A DNA stretch of 16,691 nt, from contig DESQ01000045.1 in assembly GCA_002361355.1 (NCBI GenBank), positions 10,835-27,525 on the forward strand, in the 5' to 3' direction. Each line of letters opens with the position of its first letter. The stretch's first letter is position 1. This DNA is from Lachnospiraceae bacterium UBA3310. Lineage in GTDB: Bacteria; Bacillota; Clostridia; Lachnospirales; Lachnospiraceae. The position numbers and the translations under genes are program-made. Below, piece after piece: positions 1 through 7,244 of the stretch. Below the pieces are notes generated by a model. The model had not been told where the DNA came from. It made no database searches and saw only the letters and a list, made by a program, of their open reading frames with translations.

Positions 1-4
1 TTTT

Positions 5-322
5 ATGGCAAGTCAAGTAATGAGGATCACCCTGAAAGCCTATGACCATCAGTTGGTGGATGCATCGGCAAAGAAAATCATCGAAACTGTAAAGAAAAAC
101 GGATCACAGGTGAGCGGCCCTGTGCCCCTTCCCACTAAGAAGGAAGTGGTTACGATTCTTCGTGCCGTACACAAGTATAAAGATTCCAGAGAGCAGTTTG
201 AGCAGAGGACTCATAAGAGACTTATCGATATCATCACCCCCACCCCTAAGACGGTGGATGCGCTCCAGAGACTGGAGATGCCTGCGGGCGTTTATATCGA
301 CATTAAGATGAAAAACAAATAA
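5..322 (+). CDS. rpsJ: 30S ribosomal protein S10
   Basis: S10 is a component of the head of the 30S subunit, and the same protein (NusE) takes part in transcription antitermination. The 105-residue product is full length for the family. It opens with ITLKAYDHQLVD, the classic S10 N-terminus, and later carries the GPVPLPT segment and HKRLIDIITPT. The ATG at position 5 gives the usual start, but its ribosome binding site lies outside the window, as would the promoter and any S10-operon leader. It is the first gene of the S10 block, and rplC follows after a 63-base gap that contains a hairpin. Identity is certain from sequence and position. Confidence 0.98.
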   Translation: MASQVMRITLKAYDHQLVDASAKKIIETVKKNGSQVSGPVPLPTKKEVVTILRAVHKYKDSREQFEQRTHKRLIDIITPTPKTVDALQRLEMPAGVYIDIKMKNK

Positions 323-337
323 AACCCCTACTAGAAA

Positions 338-357
338 GATTCCCGCCTGCGGGAATC
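338..357 (+). repeat. Short perfect hairpin in the rpsJ-rplC gap
   Basis: GATTCCCGC (338-346) and GCGGGAATC (349-357) are perfect inverted repeats separated by two bases, which gives an 8-bp stem with a CCTG tetraloop. No T-run follows, so it does not look like a terminator. It lies 15 bases before the rplC Shine-Dalgarno sequence and could shape local mRNA folding or stability. Function is unknown. Confidence 0.7.
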
Positions 358-385
358 CGCTGTAGAACAACAGGAGGTAAAGGAA

Positions 386-1075
386 ATGAAAAAGGCAATT
401 TTGGCAACAAAAGTCGGAATGACTCAAATCTTCAACGAGGACGGCACACTGACACCGGTTACCGTACTTCAGGCAGGCCCCTGTGCAGTGACGCAGATCA
501 AGACTGTCGAGAACGACGGTTACAGTGCGGTACAGGTTGGTTTTGTTGATAAGAAGGAAAAGATCATCAACAAGGACAAGGCCGGCAACAAGGAAGTGAT
601 TCACCGCCATGGCGTGAACAAGGCGCAGAAAGGTCACTTCGACAAGGCAGGCGTTTCCTGCAAGAGATTTATCAGAGAGTTTAAGTTTGACAACGCAGAC
701 GAGTACACGCTCGGCGGCGAGATTAAGGCTGATATCTTTGAGGCTGGCGACAGAGTGGACGCGACGGCGATCTCCAAAGGTAAGGGATTTCAGGGCGCGA
801 TCAAGAGACATGGCCAGCACAGAGGGCCTATGACACACGGTTCCAAATTCCATCGCCATCAGGGTTCCAACGGCGCCTGCTCTTCACCCAGCAAGGTGTT
901 TAAGGGAAAAGGCATGCCGGGTCACATGGGTTGTGTCAGAGTCACGGTACAGAACCTTACGGTAGTAAGAGTTGACGCGGACAAGAATCTCATTTTGGTA
1001 AAGGGTGCGGTACCCGGCCCCAGGAAAGCCTTGGTAACGATCAAAGAGACAACCAAGGTCGACGCGGCGAAATAG
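386..1075 (+). CDS. rplC: 50S ribosomal protein L3
   Basis: L3 is an early-assembly 50S protein that binds 23S rRNA and extends a loop toward the peptidyl transferase centre. The N-terminus KKAILATKVGMTQIF is diagnostic. The conserved central stretch around residues 131-175 (SKGKGFQGAIKRHG, then GPMTHGSKFHR and the GKGMPGHMG loop) is intact. At 229 residues it is somewhat longer than the roughly 205-210 of many bacteria; the extra length is mainly at the C-terminus (TTKVDAAK) and in the middle. The ATG is preceded by AGGAGGT (372-378) at 7 bases. rplD follows with its own site. Confidence 0.98.
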   Translation: MKKAILATKVGMTQIFNEDGTLTPVTVLQAGPCAVTQIKTVENDGYSAVQVGFVDKKEKIINKDKAGNKEVIHRHGVNKAQKGHFDKAGVSCKRFIREFKFDNADEYTLGGEIKADIFEAGDRVDATAISKGKGFQGAIKRHGQHRGPMTHGSKFHRHQGSNGACSSPSKVFKGKGMPGHMGCVRVTVQNLTVVRVDADKNLILVKGAVPGPRKALVTIKETTKVDAAK

Positions 1076-1110
1076 TGGCTTGGGTCACAGATGAAAGGAG
1101 GATCATACAG

Positions 1111-1731
1111 ATGGCAAACGTATCTGTTTACAATATGGAAGGCAAAGAAGTCGGCAAGATGGACTTAAATGATGCAGTGTTCGGTGTCCAGATCAATGAG
1201 CACCTTGTACACATGGCAGTCGTTCAGAATCTTGCCAATAAGCGTCAGGGCACACAGAAAGCAAAGACCCGCTCAGAGGTGAGCGGCGGCGGCAGAAAGC
1301 CCTGGAGACAGAAGGGAACGGGTCATGCGAGACAGGGCTCGACGAGGGCTCCCCAGTGGACGGGCGGCGGCGTTGTGTTCGCTCCCACACCGAGAGATTA
1401 TTCCTTCAAGTTAAATAAGAAAGAAAAGAGAGCGGCGCTCAAGTCTGTTTTGACCAGCAGAGTGCAGGATAATAAACTGATCGTACTTGACGAGTTGAAG
1501 TTTGACGAGATCAAGACGAAGGAATTTAAGAAGGTTATGGACAACTTGAAAGTTGACAAGGCGATGGTGGTGATCGGCGGACAGGATGAGAATGTGATTC
1601 TCTCTGCGAGAAACCTTCCCAGAATCAACACGGCAGTTGCGGAGGATATCAACGTATATGACATTCTTAAGGGCGATACACTGGTGCTCACCAAGGATGC
1701 GGTAGCTAAGATTGAGGAGGTGTTTGCATAA
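1111..1731 (+). CDS. rplD: 50S ribosomal protein L4
   Basis: L4 binds domain I of 23S rRNA and sends a loop into the nascent-peptide exit tunnel; in many bacteria it also represses the S10 operon. The start at 1111 is chosen because AAAGGAGG (1094-1101) sits 9 bases upstream and the product then begins MANVSVYNMEGKEVG, as family members do. A GTG at 1075 in the same frame would add 12 residues with no Shine-Dalgarno. The product is 206 residues, normal for L4. The tunnel loop (GGGRKPWRQKGTGHARQG, about residues 59-76) is complete and has no visible macrolide-resistance-type deletion. The stop codon overlaps the rplW start by one base. Confidence 0.97.
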   Translation: MANVSVYNMEGKEVGKMDLNDAVFGVQINEHLVHMAVVQNLANKRQGTQKAKTRSEVSGGGRKPWRQKGTGHARQGSTRAPQWTGGGVVFAPTPRDYSFKLNKKEKRAALKSVLTSRVQDNKLIVLDELKFDEIKTKEFKKVMDNLKVDKAMVVIGGQDENVILSARNLPRINTAVAEDINVYDILKGDTLVLTKDAVAKIEEVFA

Positions 1732-2030
1732 TGGCAGCGATTCAGTATTATGACGTGATCCTCAAGCCTGTGATCACCGAGAAGAGTATGGCGGGTATGA
1801 GCGAGAAGAAGTACACCTTTTTGGTTCATCCGGAAGCGAACAAGACACAGATCAAAGAGGCTGTGGAAAAAATGTTCGAGGGTGCAAAGGTGAAAAGGGT
1901 CAACACCATGAATCAGGTCGGCAAGAATAAGAGACGCGGTATGGTGTATGGTAAGACCGCCAAGACCAAGAAGGCGATCGTACAGTTGACAGAGGACAGC
2001 AAGGATATTGAGATCTTTGCAGGTTTGTGA
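1731..2030 (+). CDS. rplW: 50S ribosomal protein L23
   Basis: L23 sits at the tunnel exit, where it docks trigger factor and signal recognition particle. The 99-residue product has the family's DVILKPVITEKSM opening, the central TFLVHPEANKTQIKEAVE helix region, and the basic loop around GKNKRRGMVYGKTAK. Start and stop overlap rplD in a TAATG junction, and its AGGAGG (1715-1720) is inside the end of rplD, so translation is probably coupled. An 88-base gap with several hairpins separates it from rplB. Confidence 0.97.
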   Translation: MAAIQYYDVILKPVITEKSMAGMSEKKYTFLVHPEANKTQIKEAVEKMFEGAKVKRVNTMNQVGKNKRRGMVYGKTAKTKKAIVQLTEDSKDIEIFAGL

Positions 2031-2036
2031 TAACAG

Positions 2037-2101
2037 GACAAAGAGCAGCAACTACAGCTTTGTCTGAGAGAACCGCAAGCGATTCTCTGAAAAAATTCAG
2101 A
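2037..2101 (+). repeat. Cluster of small hairpins between rplW and rplB
   Basis: Three inverted repeats lie in a row: GACAAAG/CTTTGTC (2037-2043 with 2058-2064), AGAGAA/TTCTCT (2067-2072 with 2083-2088) and TCTGAA-AAAA-TTCAGA (2086-2101). The second and third share bases, so they would be alternative folds. There is no T-tract. The last hairpin ends just before the rplB ribosome binding site (AGGAG, 2103-2107), so a switch that affects rplB translation is possible but unproven. Confidence 0.5.
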
Positions 2102-2118
2102 AAAGGAGATAAGAGATC

Positions 2119-2961
2119 ATGGGAATTAAGACATATAACCCATATACACCTTCCAGACGTAACATGACCGGTTCTGATTTCAGCGAGATTACGAAGAAGA
2201 CTCCTGAGAAGTCCCTTTGCACATCCGTAAAGAAGAATGCGGGCCGCAACAATCAGGGTAAGATTACGGTGCGGCATCATGGCGGCGGAAACAGAAAGTT
2301 ATACAGAAATGTAGATTTTAAGAGAAATAAGGATGGCATCAGCGCAAAGGTGATCGGCATTGAGTACGATCCCAACAGAACAGCTAACATCGCGCTGATT
2401 TGTTACGAGGATGGCGAGAAGGCATACATCCTTGCACCGGAAGGATTAAAGGATGGCATGAAGGTTATGAACGGGCCTACGGCAGAGGTTAGAATCGGCA
2501 ACTGCTTACCGCTGTCAGAGATCCCTGTAGGTACACTGGTACACAACATTGAATTATATCCCGGAAAGGGCGGCCAGATGGTTCGTTCCGCAGGCAACAG
2601 CGCACAGCTTATGGCTAAGGAAGGCAAGTATGCAACCTTGAGACTTCCCTCCGGCGAGATGAGAATGGTGCCGATCGTTTGCAGAGCGACGGTTGGTATT
2701 GTGGGCAACACAGACCACAACCTGATTAAGATTGGTAAAGCTGGACGTAAGCGCCACATGGGCATTCGTCCTACAGTCCGCGGTTCTGTTATGAACCCGA
2801 ACGATCACCCGCACGGCGGTGGTGAGGGCCGCGCTCCGATTGGACGACCGGGCCCGTGTACACCTTGGGGCAAACCTGCGCTTGGTCTTAAGACGCGTAA
2901 GAAGAAGAAAGCGTCCAACAAGCTGATCGTGAGAAGAAGAGACGGCAGAGCTATTAAGTAG
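2119..2961 (+). CDS. rplB: 50S ribosomal protein L2
   Basis: L2 is one of the most conserved 50S proteins, needed for subunit association and peptidyl transferase activity. The 280-residue product is full length. It shows the N-terminal IKTYNPYTPSRR, the oligonucleotide-binding region around HHGGGNRKLYR (residues 53-63), the SH3-like middle, and the NPNDHPHGGGEGR loop with the functionally important histidine near residue 230. It ends in the basic KTRKKKKASNKLIVRRR tail. The start has AGGAG at 2103-2107, about 11 bases upstream. rpsS follows after 16 bases. Confidence 0.98.
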   Translation: MGIKTYNPYTPSRRNMTGSDFSEITKKTPEKSLCTSVKKNAGRNNQGKITVRHHGGGNRKLYRNVDFKRNKDGISAKVIGIEYDPNRTANIALICYEDGEKAYILAPEGLKDGMKVMNGPTAEVRIGNCLPLSEIPVGTLVHNIELYPGKGGQMVRSAGNSAQLMAKEGKYATLRLPSGEMRMVPIVCRATVGIVGNTDHNLIKIGKAGRKRHMGIRPTVRGSVMNPNDHPHGGGEGRAPIGRPGPCTPWGKPALGLKTRKKKKASNKLIVRRRDGRAIK

Positions 2962-2977
2962 ATTAGGAGGATAGATC

Positions 2978-3259
2978 ATGGCAAGATCATTAAAAAAAGG
3001 ACCGTTTGCGGATGCGAGCTTACTGAAAAAAGTAGATGCGATGAATGCGTCGGGACAGAAACAGGTTATCAAGACCTGGTCCCGCCGGTCTACGATTTTC
3101 CCGTCCTTCGTAGGACACACTTTTGCGGTGCATGACGGAAGGAAGCACGTACCGGTATATGTTACAGAGGATATGGTAGGACACAAGCTCGGCGAGTTTG
3201 TAGCGACCAGAACTTATAGAGGACATGATAAGGACGAGAGAAAGTCCAAAGTTCGCTAA
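2978..3259 (+). CDS. rpsS: 30S ribosomal protein S19
   Basis: S19 is in the 30S head next to S13 and contacts the A-site tRNA region. The 93 residues match the family throughout: MARSLKKGPFAD at the start, TWSRRSTIFPSFVGHT in the middle, and the C-terminal GEFVATRTYRGH. AGGAGG at 2965-2970 lies 7 bases before the ATG. rplV follows 21 bases later, an order typical of S10 blocks. No anomalies. Confidence 0.98.
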   Translation: MARSLKKGPFADASLLKKVDAMNASGQKQVIKTWSRRSTIFPSFVGHTFAVHDGRKHVPVYVTEDMVGHKLGEFVATRTYRGHDKDERKSKVR

Positions 3260-3280
3260 TTTGAAAGGAGGCTTCAATCT

Positions 3281-3685
3281 ATGGCTAAAGGACATAGATC
3301 CCAGATAAAGAGAGAGAGAAACGCGAACAAGGATGTCAGACCTTCGGCGAAATTATCTTACGCCCGCGTGTCTGTGCAGAAAGCTTGTTTCGTGTTAGAT
3401 GCCATCAGGGGGAAGGATGTCGAGACAGCGCTCGGAATCCTCGAATACAATCCCAGATACGCGTCCAGCATCATTAAGAAGCTGCTGGAGTCGGCGATTG
3501 CGAATGCCGAGTACAAATACAGTCAGGATCCCACGAAGTACCCGAATCCGGAGAACCTTTATGTGGCTGAGTGCTACGCAAATAAGGGGCCTACCATGAA
3601 GAGGATTCAACCGAGAGCGCAGGGTAGAGCTTACAGAATTGAGAAGAGAATGAGCCACATTACGATCGTTCTCGATGCAAGATAG
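3281..3685 (+). CDS. rplV: 50S ribosomal protein L22, with N-terminal extension
   Basis: L22 contacts all 23S rRNA domains and sends a hairpin into the exit tunnel. The core is clear from ARVSVQKACFVLDAIRGK (about residues 28-45), the NPENLYVAECYANKGPTMKR segment and the PRAQGRAYRI tunnel hairpin. The product is 134 residues against about 110 in most bacteria. The difference is a basic N-terminal segment of about 20 residues (KGHRSQIKRERNANK) plus a short insertion before NPENLY. The start is well supported by AAAGGAGG (3264-3271), 9 bases upstream, so the extension is not a start-call artefact. From memory, Lachnospiraceae L22 proteins share this extension. Confidence 0.97.
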   Translation: MAKGHRSQIKRERNANKDVRPSAKLSYARVSVQKACFVLDAIRGKDVETALGILEYNPRYASSIIKKLLESAIANAEYKYSQDPTKYPNPENLYVAECYANKGPTMKRIQPRAQGRAYRIEKRMSHITIVLDAR

Positions 3686-3709
3686 GATCAGATTAGGAAG
3701 GAGAACAAC

Positions 3710-4366
3710 ATGGGACAGAAAGTTAATCCACACGGATTGAGAGTCGGTATTATCAAAGATTGGGATTCCAAGTGGTATGCCGATGGAGAGTTCGCTGACT
3801 TTTTAGTAGAAGATTACAATATCAGAGAGTATTTGAAGAAGAAGTTATACAGTGCCGGCATTTCTAAGATCGAGATCGAGAGAGCGTCCGACAGAGTGAA
3901 GGTTATCATCTACACGGCTAAACCTGGTGTCGTGATCGGCAAGGGCGGCGCTGAAATCGAGGTGACCAAGAAGGAGCTGTCTAAGCTGACAAACAAGAAG
4001 GTTCTTGTAGATATCAAGGAAATCAAGAGACCTGACAAGGATGCGCAGCTTGTGGCGGAGAATATCGCACAGCAGCTTGAAAACCGTGTATCTTTCAGAC
4101 GTGCGATGAAGTCCTGCATGGGTCGTACCATGAAGGCGGGCGCGGAAGGTATTAAGGCAGCCGTATCCGGTCGTCTTGGCGGCGCGGATATTGCCCGTAC
4201 CGAGTTTTACAGTGAGGGCACCATCCCCCTGCAGACTCTGAGAGCAGATATTGATTATGGCTTCGCCGAGGCGGATACCACTTACGGTAAGCTTGGCGTA
4301 AAGGTATGGATTTACAAAGGCGAGGTACTTCCGACTAAATCTAACAAGGAAGGGAGCGATAAATAA
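3710..4366 (+). CDS. rpsC: 30S ribosomal protein S3
   Basis: S3 lies at the mRNA entry channel of the 30S subunit and has helicase-like activity with S4 and S5. The 218-residue product begins GQKVNPHGLRVGI, carries the KH RNA-binding motif VIGKGGAEIE (about residues 75-84), and has the C-terminal domain with RLGGADIARTE and LRADIDYGFAEA. AAGGAG (3698-3703) is 6 bases before the ATG. Its TAA overlaps the rplP ATG by one base (TAATG), a coupled pair commonly seen for S3-L16. Confidence 0.98.
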   Translation: MGQKVNPHGLRVGIIKDWDSKWYADGEFADFLVEDYNIREYLKKKLYSAGISKIEIERASDRVKVIIYTAKPGVVIGKGGAEIEVTKKELSKLTNKKVLVDIKEIKRPDKDAQLVAENIAQQLENRVSFRRAMKSCMGRTMKAGAEGIKAAVSGRLGGADIARTEFYSEGTIPLQTLRADIDYGFAEADTTYGKLGVKVWIYKGEVLPTKSNKEGSDK

Positions 4367-4803
4367 TGTTAATGCCAAAAAGAGTAAAACGTCGTAAACA
4401 GTTCCGTGGTTCCATGGCGGGTAAAGCGACCCGTGGCAATACGATTACCTACGGTGAGTACGGTATCGTGGCTTTGGAGCCCTGTTGGATCAAGTCCAAT
4501 CAGATAGAGGCAGCCCGTATCGCCATGACAAGATACATTAAGCGTGGCGGTAAAGTTTGGATTAAAATTTTCCCGGATAAGCCTGTAACTGCAAAACCTG
4601 CAGAGACACGTATGGGTTCCGGTAAGGGAACTCTGGAATACTGGGTAGCGGTAGTGAAGCCCGGCCGTGTGATGTTTGAGATCGCCGGTGTGCCTGAGGA
4701 TGTGGCAAAGGAAGCGTTGCGTCTTGCAACTCATAAACTTCCCTGCAAATGTAAAATCGTTTCTAAAGCAGACTTGGAAGGCGGTGTAGCAAATGAAAAC
4801 TAA
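4366..4803 (+). CDS. rplP: 50S ribosomal protein L16
   Basis: L16 is a late-assembly 50S protein that helps place A-site tRNA. The 145-residue product has MPKRVKRRKQFRG at the N-terminus, the RGNTITYGEYGIVALEPCWI segment, and RMGSGKGTLEYWVAVVKPGR. A second in-frame ATG two codons later (4372) is possible; the first is preferred because it makes the TAATG overlap with rpsC, and a start of the form MLxPKR is usual in Firmicutes. The 3' end overlaps rpmC by 11 bases. Confidence 0.97.
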   Translation: MLMPKRVKRRKQFRGSMAGKATRGNTITYGEYGIVALEPCWIKSNQIEAARIAMTRYIKRGGKVWIKIFPDKPVTAKPAETRMGSGKGTLEYWVAVVKPGRVMFEIAGVPEDVAKEALRLATHKLPCKCKIVSKADLEGGVANEN

Positions 4804-5002
4804 TAAATATGTGGAAGATTTAAATAAAAAATCAGATGCAGAATTAGCACAGGAGCTTGTGGATGCTAAGAAAGAACTTTTCAATTTGAGATTCCAGAAC
4901 GCAACGAACCAGTTGGACAATACAGCCAGAATCAAAGATGTGAGAAGAAATATCGCCAGAATCCAGACGGTGATCACACAGAAATCTAAGGCTGCGAACT
5001 AA
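4793..5002 (+). CDS. rpmC: 50S ribosomal protein L29
   Basis: L29 is a small two-helix protein near the tunnel exit beside L23. The 69-residue product has LVDAKKELFNLRFQNATNQLDN followed by the RRNIARIQTVI helix, both diagnostic; it appears entirely helical. It starts 11 bases inside rplP, with GGAAGGCGG of rplP acting as its ribosome binding site, so it is probably translated by coupling. Confidence 0.96.
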   Translation: MKTNKYVEDLNKKSDAELAQELVDAKKELFNLRFQNATNQLDNTARIKDVRRNIARIQTVITQKSKAAN

Positions 5003-5022
5003 GCGGAAAGGAGAGACAAATC

Positions 5023-5277
5023 GTGGAAAGAAATCTGAGAAAAACCCGTACCGGCAAGGTTACAAGCAATAAAATGGATAAGACCATCGTGGTCGCAATC
5101 GAGGATCACGTAAAGCATCCGCTTTACAAGAAGATCGTGAAGAAGACTTATAAATTAAAGGCGCACGACGAGAACAACGAGTGCAATATCGGCGATACCG
5201 TTAAAGTGATGGAGACCAGGCCTTTATCCAAAGATAAGAGATGGAGACTTGTCGAGATCGTTGAGAAGGTAAAATAG
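5023..5277 (+). CDS. rpsQ: 30S ribosomal protein S17
   Basis: S17 is a primary 16S rRNA-binding protein with an OB fold. The 84 residues include RKTRTGKVTSNKMDKTIVVA and HPLYKKIVKKTYKLKAHDE, with a C-terminal RPLSKDKRWRLVEIV. The start is GTG at 5023, preceded by AAAGGAGAG (5007-5015). No ATG would preserve the conserved N-terminus, so the GTG start is firm. It closes the S10 block; rplN follows after 32 bases. Confidence 0.97.
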   Translation: MERNLRKTRTGKVTSNKMDKTIVVAIEDHVKHPLYKKIVKKTYKLKAHDENNECNIGDTVKVMETRPLSKDKRWRLVEIVEKVK

Positions 5278-5309
5278 TCGAATCAAAGGAATTTGGAAGG
5301 AGAGTTATC

Positions 5310-5678
5310 ATGATTCAACAGGAAAGCAGACTGAAGGTCGCTGATAACACCGGTGCAAAAGAACTCCTGTGCATCAGAGTTATGGGTGGATCTACAAGAA
5401 GATATGCGCGTATAGGTGATACGATCGTCGCTACGGTCAAAGATGCAACACCAGGCGGCGTTGTAAAAAAAGGCGATGTCGTGAAGGCTGTCGTTGTGCG
5501 TACCGTAAAAGGCGCAAGACGTAAAGACGGATCTTACATCAGATTTGACGAAAATGCTGCTGTTATCATCAAAGATGATAAGACTCCCAGAGGAACCCGT
5601 ATTTTTGGACCAGTAGCAAGAGAGCTTCGTGATAAACAGTTTATGAAAATTGTTTCACTGGCTCCGGAAGTATTATAG
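5310..5678 (+). CDS. rplN: 50S ribosomal protein L14
   Basis: L14 forms inter-subunit bridges and is a docking site for the silencing factor RsfS. The 122-residue product is exactly the family length. It opens MIQQESRLKVADNTGAKEL, holds GDTIVATVKDATPGG, and ends with RIFGPVARELRDKQFMKIVSLAPEV. AAGGAG (5297-5302) is 7 bases before the ATG. This is the classical first gene of the spc block, but I see no clear promoter in the short gap before it, so read-through from the S10 block is likely. Confidence 0.98.
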   Translation: MIQQESRLKVADNTGAKELLCIRVMGGSTRRYARIGDTIVATVKDATPGGVVKKGDVVKAVVVRTVKGARRKDGSYIRFDENAAVIIKDDKTPRGTRIFGPVARELRDKQFMKIVSLAPEVL

Positions 5679-5689
5679 GAGGTGCCGGT

Positions 5690-6001
5690 ATGTCAATGTT
5701 TAAGATTAAGAAGGGCGATACTGTCAAGGTGATCGCCGGCAAGGATAAAGACAAAGAAGGCAAGGTAGTTTCCGTAGACAGAAAGAACAATAAGGTTGTC
5801 GTGGAGGGCATCAATAAGATTACGAAGCATGAGAAGCCTTCCGTAGCGAATCAGAGCGGCGGCATTGTTCAGAAGGAAGCTCCCATTGATGCTTCCAACG
5901 TGATGTACGTGCACAAGGGCAAGGCGACCAGAATCGGTTTTAAGATCGAGAACGGCAAGAAAGTACGTTACGCTAAGTCCACGGGCGATATCGTAGACTA
6001 A
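5690..6001 (+). CDS. rplX: 50S ribosomal protein L24
   Basis: L24 starts 50S assembly and lies at the tunnel exit. It carries an N-terminal KOW motif (KKGDTVKVIAGKDKDKEGKV, residues 7-26) and a conserved VEGINKITKHEKP segment, ending at 103 residues. The ATG at 5690 is preferred over the next in-frame ATG at 5696 because GGAGG (5678-5682, overlapping the rplN stop) is 7 bases from the first and 13 from the second. The gap to rplN is only 11 bases. Confidence 0.97.
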   Translation: MSMFKIKKGDTVKVIAGKDKDKEGKVVSVDRKNNKVVVEGINKITKHEKPSVANQSGGIVQKEAPIDASNVMYVHKGKATRIGFKIENGKKVRYAKSTGDIVD

Positions 6002-6025
6002 GTCTGAGAAAGGAGATCCAAAGCG

Positions 6026-6568
6026 TTGAGTAGTAGACTGAAAGAGATGTATAAAAACGAGATCGTAGATGCTATGGTCAAAAAGTTTGGATATAAAAAT
6101 GTCATGGAAGTTCCGAAGCTCGATAAGATTGTAGTCAACATGGGCGTCGGTGAAGCGAAGGAAAACGCGAAAGTGTTGGAGTCGGCGGTGAGCGATATGG
6201 AAACCATTACCGGACAGAAAGCCATCATCACGAAGGCAAAGCATTCCATCGCGAACTTCAAGATCAGAGAGGGACAGTCCATTGGCTGTAAGACCACACT
6301 GCGCGGCGACAAGATGTACGAGTTTTTAGACAGGCTTGTAAACCTTGCACTTCCCCGCGTGCGTGACTTCCGGGGTGTAAGCGCAAATTCTTTCGACGGA
6401 AGAGGCAACTATGCGCTCGGTATCAAGGAGCAGATCATCTTCCCTGAGATCGAGTACGATAAGGTAGACAAGGTGAGAGGTATGGATGTCATCTTTGTTA
6501 CCACAGCCAAGACAGATGAGGAAGCCCGTGAGTTGTTGAGATTATTTAATATGCCATTCGCCAAATAG
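6026..6568 (+). CDS. rplE: 50S ribosomal protein L5
   Basis: L5 binds 5S rRNA in the central protuberance and contacts S13 across the subunit interface. The product is 180 residues, standard for the family. It shows KLDKIVVNMGVGEA, ITGQKAIITKAKHSIANFK, RGDKMYEFLDRLV and LPRVRDFRGV. The start is TTG at 6026, after AAAGGAG (6009-6015); it gives SSRLKEMYKNEIV, which aligns with the family's N-terminal helix. An ATG at 6047 would remove seven conserved-looking residues and sits too far from the ribosome binding site. Confidence 0.96.
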   Translation: MSSRLKEMYKNEIVDAMVKKFGYKNVMEVPKLDKIVVNMGVGEAKENAKVLESAVSDMETITGQKAIITKAKHSIANFKIREGQSIGCKTTLRGDKMYEFLDRLVNLALPRVRDFRGVSANSFDGRGNYALGIKEQIIFPEIEYDKVDKVRGMDVIFVTTAKTDEEARELLRLFNMPFAK

Positions 6569-6582
6569 AAGGAGGTAAGTTC

Positions 6583-6768
6583 ATGGCTAAGACAGCAATG
6601 AAGATCAAACAGCAGCGCAAACCGAAGTTCTCCAGCAGAGCTTACAACCGTTGCAAAATCTGTGGTCGTCCACACGCTTATTTGAGGAAATACGGAATCT
6701 GCAGAATCTGCTTCCGTGAATTAGCATATAAGGGACAGATCCCCGGCGTTAAGAAAGCCAGTTGGTAA
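6583..6768 (+). CDS. rpsZ: 30S ribosomal protein S14, zinc-binding (type Z) form
   Basis: S14 sits in the 30S head near S3 and S10. This is the short 61-residue form with four zinc-ligand cysteines, C24 and C27 in CKIC and C40 and C43 in CRIC. The long form lacks these cysteines. The C-terminal YKGQIPGVKKASW is typical. AAGGAGGT (6569-6576) precedes the ATG by 6 bases. In species that also carry a zinc-free S14, that copy is normally elsewhere and under zinc control; nothing here shows whether this genome has one. Confidence 0.97.
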   Translation: MAKTAMKIKQQRKPKFSSRAYNRCKICGRPHAYLRKYGICRICFRELAYKGQIPGVKKASW

Positions 6769-6783
6769 AAAGGAGGAAAAATC

Positions 6784-7185
6784 ATGACAATGAGCGATCC
6801 GATTGCAGATATGCTTACAAGAATCCGTAATGCAAACACTGCAAAGCATGATACTGTAGATGTGCCCTCATCCAAGATGAAGTTAGCTATTGCGCAGATC
6901 CTTTTGGAAGAAGGCTATATCAGAAAATATGATTTGATTGATAACGGCAATTTCAAGGATATCCATATCACATTAAAGTATGGAGAGGACAAGAACGACA
7001 AGATCATTTCCGGGATCAAGAGAATTTCCAAGCCGGGTCTTCGCGTGTATGCCGGCAAGGAGGAGCTGCCCAGAGTGCTCGGCGGTTTAGGTGTGGCGAT
7101 CATTTCCACCAACCAGGGTGTTGTGACTGACAAAAAGGCAAGGGAGCTTCAGGTAGGCGGCGAAGTGTTAGCATTTGTGTGGTAG
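6784..7185 (+). CDS. rpsH: 30S ribosomal protein S8
   Basis: S8 binds the central domain of 16S rRNA and in enteric bacteria represses the spc operon. The 133-residue product has SDPIADMLTRIRNAN at the N-terminus, KRISKPGLRVYAG in the middle, and the C-terminal RNA-binding stretch GVAIISTNQGVVTDKKAR. The first ATG (6784) is 7 bases after AGGAGG (6771-6776); a second one at 6790 is less well placed. An unusually long 157-base spacer follows before rplF. Confidence 0.97.
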   Translation: MTMSDPIADMLTRIRNANTAKHDTVDVPSSKMKLAIAQILLEEGYIRKYDLIDNGNFKDIHITLKYGEDKNDKIISGIKRISKPGLRVYAGKEELPRVLGGLGVAIISTNQGVVTDKKARELQVGGEVLAFVW

Positions 7186-7193
7186 GGAGCGAT

Positions 7194-7228
7194 AAAACCA
7201 AGCACGAGTGAAGAGAGTATTTGGTTTT
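7194..7228 (+). repeat. Inverted repeat AAAACCAA/TTGGTTTT after rpsH
   Basis: AAAACCAA (7194-7201) pairs perfectly with TTGGTTTT (7221-7228) across a 19-base loop. The right arm's TTTT is too short, and the stem too A/T-rich, for a convincing terminator. It lies just after the rpsH stop and just before the branched inverted-repeat element at 7245-7293; together they fill the rpsH-rplF gap. Function is unknown. Confidence 0.55.
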
Positions 7229-7244
7229 ATGCGACCGACAACGA

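Noticed and set aside
104..859. Long open frame on the minus strand opposite rpsJ and rplC (and similar ones at 1398-2051, 4369-4977, 10010-10495, 16034-16603)
   Set aside because: They lie fully opposite strongly conserved ribosomal protein or secY genes, show no recognisable family, and have no ribosome binding sites that I could see; they are frame shadows.
1075..1110. Upstream GTG start for L4
   Set aside because: No Shine-Dalgarno, while ATG 1111 has AAAGGAGG at 9 bases and gives the family N-terminus.
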